Assembly: GCA_964552955.1 (NCBI GenBank)
Contig: CAZKIU010000050.1
Location: forward strand, 1 to 24,806
Length of the DNA stretch: 24,806 bases
Reading direction: 5' to 3'
DNA from: UBA1413 sp964552955
Lineage (GTDB): Bacteria; Bacteroidota; Bacteroidia; Bacteroidales; Prolixibacteraceae
Of the stretch, positions 22,453-24,806 are shown in pieces. Within the stretch, counting starts at the first letter, position 1; every line of letters starts with the position of its first letter. Below the pieces are notes generated by a model. That model was not told the DNA's origin. It did not search any database and was given only the letters and a program-made list of their open reading frames with translations. The position numbers and the translations under genes are program-made.

Positions 22453-23457
22453 ATGACACGAAGTATCATAAATTTTGATCCTGACTCACAGGTTCCCAAG
22501 TACAGGCAAATTGTCATATCGATCAAGCGGGCGATTGAACGCAAGTACATCCGGATCGGGGACCGGATCCCGTCGATCAACCAGGTGTGTACTTCCTGCA
22601 TGTTAAGCCGTGATACGGTGATGATGGCTTACAATGAACTTAAATCACTGGGGATCATCTCCAGCAGGCAGGGAAAGGGGTATTACGTGGAGAGCACCGA
22701 TCTGAAACTGGAAGAGAAGGTGTTTTTGCTCTTTGATGAACTCAACAGCTTCAAGGAAGATCTATATAATGCCCTGGTGGAGAGTCTGGATTCCTCTGCC
22801 AGCGTGGATGTCTTCTTCCATAATTTTAACTACCAGGTTTTCCGAAACCAGATTATTGAGGCAGCCGGTAAATACACCACTTATGTGATTATGCCAGCCT
22901 CCTTCGAAAATATCGGTCACCTGCTCCAGAAGCTGCCTTCGGACAAGGTGTATATTCTGGACCGGATGAAGCCTGAGCTGACCGGTTATCCCGGTATTTA
23001 TCAGGATTTTGATGCCGATACATACGATGGGCTGGTGGCAGCCAACAGCCATTTGGGCAAGTACCGGCGACTGGTTTTAATCCACCCGGGAGGCAAGGAG
23101 CCGCAGGAGAGGGTTGCCGGATTTCGCCGTTTTTGTCAGGATTTCCAATTTGAAAACAGAATAGTCCGCTCCCTGAACGATATACGCCCCGCCCTCTACG
23201 ATGTATTCCTGGTTCCTTCCGATCGCGCCCTGGTGGAGCTGGTGAAGGTAGCCTGGGAATGCGAGTTTACCATCGGGGAGAAATTCGGGATTATCTCATT
23301 CAACGACAGTATGCTCAAGGAAGTGGTGGCTGGGGGCATCACCACCATTTCGACTGATTTTCCCCGCATGGGGCAACTGCTCTCTTCCATGATTACCGAA
23401 CGCCAGCCGATGCAACTGAAGAACAGCTCTTCTCTCATCCTAAGAAATTCATTATAA
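22453..23457 (+). CDS. GntR-family regulator with LacI-like sugar-sensor domain
   Basis: The protein has 334 residues from the ATG at 22453, chosen because the conserved domain starts at once (FDPDSQVPKYRQIV). A TTG at 22417 preceded by GGAGGA would add 12 residues. The winged helix (about 10-77) has IPSINQVCTSCMLSRDTV and the wing SRQGKGYYV. The rest (about 90-330) looks like a periplasmic-binding-protein fold of the LacI type (DRMKPEL, GIYQDFDADTYDGLVAA, GIISFNDSMLKEVVAGGITTIS). This architecture is common in Bacteroidota regulators of sugar use such as fucose or rhamnose. The effector cannot be told. It is divergent from the acyl-CoA synthetase gene and 19 bp from the next gene, so it is probably cotranscribed with the phosphoesterase. 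Confidence 0.9.
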   Translation: MTRSIINFDPDSQVPKYRQIVISIKRAIERKYIRIGDRIPSINQVCTSCMLSRDTVMMAYNELKSLGIISSRQGKGYYVESTDLKLEEKVFLLFDELNSFKEDLYNALVESLDSSASVDVFFHNFNYQVFRNQIIEAAGKYTTYVIMPASFENIGHLLQKLPSDKVYILDRMKPELTGYPGIYQDFDADTYDGLVAANSHLGKYRRLVLIHPGGKEPQERVAGFRRFCQDFQFENRIVRSLNDIRPALYDVFLVPSDRALVELVKVAWECEFTIGEKFGIISFNDSMLKEVVAGGITTISTDFPRMGQLLSSMITERQPMQLKNSSSLILRNSL

Positions 23458-23476
23458 ATCGTCTAACCGTAGATTC

Positions 23477-24394
23477 ATGTACGATATTATCGGTGATGTC
23501 CATGGCCATGCTACCCTGTTGAAAAACCTCCTGGTGGCCCTGGGGTATGAAAAATCCCGCACAGGATACCATCACCGGGAGAGAAAAGCGGTGTTCGTAG
23601 GGGATTTTGTGAATCGGGGCCCTGAAATCAGGCAGACCGTGGAGCTGATCCGCAGGATGACGGAGTCAGGTTATGGAATGGCCATCCTGGGCAATCACGA
23701 GATCAACGCCCTCCTCTACCATATGAAAAGTGAGAAGAAGTCCCCCCTGCTGGTCAAATCAGGAAAAAGAAGCCAGTCTGTTCAGGAAACCCTATTGCAG
23801 TTCAAAAACTACCCGGAGGAATGGAAATCACACCGGAAATGGTTGCGGACGCTTCCCCTCTTCCTCGAATTGGAGGGTATCAGGGTGGTTCATGCTTGCT
23901 GGAAAGAGCAGAACATTCAGGTCATCAGGGAAGAGCTGGCCCCGGGGAAGCTCCCCAAGAGCGTATTGCATGACCTGGTCCTTGCTCCCCACAGTTCCCT
24001 GTCGCAGGCCATCCTCCAGACCACCAGAGGTGTTCACCTTATCATGCCTCCCGATCTGCGCGTTTTTGACCACCACCGCAGAAATCACCATCTGTTCCGT
24101 ATCCGCTGGTGGAAGGATCCCAAAAACCTTACCTTTCAGCAACTCTCCTTTGAAAGTAAATTCCGCCTTCCCGATTATACCATTCCCGCGGAGATTCTCC
24201 CTGAAACCGAACCCTACTCCCCCGATGCTCCGCCGGTTTTCTTCGGCCATTATTGCCGGGGTAACGGTCCCTTTGTCATCCGTAAAAACCTCTGCTGCGT
24301 CGATGCCTGTGTGACCGGGAAAAAGAGACTTATGGCCTATCGCTGGGATGGTGAAACCATCCTGGATCCTGAGAAACTCCTCTTTACCAAATAG
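23477..24394 (+). CDS. PPP-type metallophosphoesterase
   Basis: This 305-residue cytoplasmic protein has the dimetal signature of the PPP/calcineurin superfamily: D7 and H9 (GDVHGH), D43 (GDFVNRGP), N73-H74 (GNHE), H139 (VVHACW) and H258 (FFGHYCRG). In most PPP phosphatases the second motif reads GDxVDRG; here Asn replaces that second Asp. Relatives include PrpE/ApaH-like enzymes that hydrolyse dinucleoside polyphosphates or phosphoproteins; the substrate is not known. It follows the GntR regulator by 19 bp and so is probably its operon partner. The gene is intact. Confidence 0.85.
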   Translation: MYDIIGDVHGHATLLKNLLVALGYEKSRTGYHHRERKAVFVGDFVNRGPEIRQTVELIRRMTESGYGMAILGNHEINALLYHMKSEKKSPLLVKSGKRSQSVQETLLQFKNYPEEWKSHRKWLRTLPLFLELEGIRVVHACWKEQNIQVIREELAPGKLPKSVLHDLVLAPHSSLSQAILQTTRGVHLIMPPDLRVFDHHRRNHHLFRIRWWKDPKNLTFQQLSFESKFRLPDYTIPAEILPETEPYSPDAPPVFFGHYCRGNGPFVIRKNLCCVDACVTGKKRLMAYRWDGETILDPEKLLFTK

Positions 24395-24453
24395 CCCTCC
24401 TCCTGGTCGGGATAGCGCCCTTTGGGGTAATCTTACTCAATCCCCGGATCAAG

Positions 24454-24485
24454 CATAAAAATGCGGTGTCATTATGTTTTTTTTT
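24454..24485 (+). terminator. Weak terminator candidate before the tRNA-Asp unit
   Basis: CATAA and TTATG form a short stem around a 13-nt loop and are followed by nine T (24477-24485). The stem is weak, but the T-run and the position after the phosphoesterase gene suit a terminator. Confidence 0.35.
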
Positions 24486-24494
24486 ACTCCGCTA

Positions 24495-24524
24495 TTGCAG
24501 CCAATAAAAAAACCTCTATATTTG
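24495..24524 (+). promoter_or_regulatory. Canonical Bacteroidetes promoter for the tRNA-Asp unit
   Basis: TTG at 24495-24497, a 19-bp spacer and TATATTTG at 24517-24524 match the -33/-7 consensus and spacing exactly. Transcription would start near 24531, so the precursor contains the broken tRNA copy before the intact tRNA. No second promoter is seen between them. Confidence 0.75.
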
Positions 24525-24577
24525 CACCACTTTTAACGGCAAACGGAAGCGCCGCCGAAAGTAAGTTCTGAAATTAA

Positions 24578-24650
24578 TGTGGTAGTTCAGTCGGTTAGAA
24601 TATCGGCCTGTCATCTCGACTAAGTCGAGACGGGTTCGGGATCAGAAGAC
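24578..24650 (+). pseudogene. Truncated tRNA-Asp 5' half joined to a palindromic element
   Basis: Bases 24578-24613 repeat the intact tRNA-Asp (24678-24713) with one mismatch, and 33 of these are identical in a row. They cover the D-arm through anticodon GTC and one further base. After TGTCA the copy departs into TCTCGACTAAGTCGAGA, a perfect 8-bp inverted repeat around one base, then CGGGTTCGGGATCAGAAG, which faintly resembles a T-arm. No matching acceptor 3' strand exists, so it cannot fold as a normal tRNA. The offset to the intact gene is exactly 100 bp. Confidence 0.8.
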
Positions 24651-24675
24651 TGGCAAAGCGTTCACAAAAAATATT

Positions 24676-24749
24676 GGTGCGGTAGTTCAGTCGGTTAGAA
24701 TATCGGCCTGTCACGCCGAGGGTCGCGGGTTCGAGTCCCGTCCGCACCG
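24676..24749 (+). tRNA. tRNA-Asp (anticodon GTC)
   Basis: The acceptor GGTGCGG pairs with CCGCACC. The anticodon stem TCGGC/GCCGA holds the loop CTGTCAC, anticodon GTC. The T-arm is GCGGG-TTCGAGT-CCCGT (terminal G-U). The discriminator is G and the CCA end is not encoded. The 74-nt cloverleaf is complete. Confidence 0.95.
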
Positions 24750-24751
24750 CT

Positions 24752-24777
24752 AGGGGAGCTGAAAAGCTCCCCTTTTT
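24752..24777 (+). terminator. Intrinsic terminator after tRNA-Asp
   Basis: AGGGGAGCT (24752-24760) pairs perfectly with AGCTCCCCT (24765-24773) around a stable GAAA tetraloop, followed by a T-run. It begins 3 bp after the tRNA. Confidence 0.93.
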
Positions 24778-24806
24778 GTTTTGGAATATTTTGTATACAG
24801 AATTAT

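Noticed and set aside
24578..24713. attL/attR pair of an element integrated at tRNA-Asp
   Set aside because: The repeats are only 100 bp apart, cover the tRNA 5' half rather than the 3' end normally used by integrases, and enclose no integrase or cargo.

Overview
The window reads as a chromosomal segment of a Bacteroidota (Bacteroidetes) bacterium, probably from the Bacteroidales/Marinilabiliales side. The reasons are a tandem SusC/SusD pair, lipoprotein-rich periplasmic enzymes, weak Shine-Dalgarno sites, and several promoters of the Bacteroidetes type (TTG or TTTG near -33, TAnnTTTG near -7). The order-level guess is inference. No rRNA, CRISPR array, transposase or phage gene was seen.

Region 1 (1-5757) starts with the last codons of an unidentified gene. 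Its stop codon lies inside an array of 20 heptanucleotides. A cell-wall/muropeptide salvage neighbourhood follows: a NamZ-type exo-muramidase (-), and, divergently, an exported transglutaminase-like protein, an SH3 plus NlpC/P60 lipoprotein peptidase and a Tat-exported dipeptide epimerase. All four carry export signals, so muropeptides would be broken down outside the cytoplasm.

Region 2 (6314-17096) is a compact polysaccharide-utilisation locus: SusC, SusD, a strong terminator, a FadR-type GntR regulator, an exported metallophosphatase fused to a PQQ-type beta-propeller, and a GH92 alpha-mannosidase with a complete catalytic signature. The inferred target is an alpha-mannoside glycan, such as N-glycan or mannan. 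The phosphatase hints at a phosphorylated substrate, but that is speculative.

Region 3 (17150-22146) holds a bidirectional terminator, tRNA-Arg(CCG), an HD-domain hydrolase, and a translationally coupled minus-strand pair. That pair is a GHMP kinase closely resembling plant glucuronokinase, followed by a GalU-type uridylyltransferase with an altered motif. Together they could turn free glucuronate (or another uronate/sugar) into its UDP form. A long-chain acyl-CoA synthetase lies upstream on the same strand behind a terminator.

Region 4 (22147-24806) holds a divergent GntR regulator with a LacI-like sensor domain, probably cotranscribed with a PPP-type metallophosphoesterase. Next comes a tRNA-Asp(GTC) unit with a canonical promoter and terminator. 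Its precursor would also contain a broken 36-nt copy of the tRNA-Asp 5' half, joined to a palindromic element exactly 100 bp upstream of the intact gene.

The most interesting items are the glucuronokinase/GalU operon, the chimeric tRNA-Asp copy, the phosphatase-propeller fusion inside a mannosidase locus, and the heptamer array that supplies a gene's stop codon. All identifications come from reading motifs and from memory of protein families; no database search was run.
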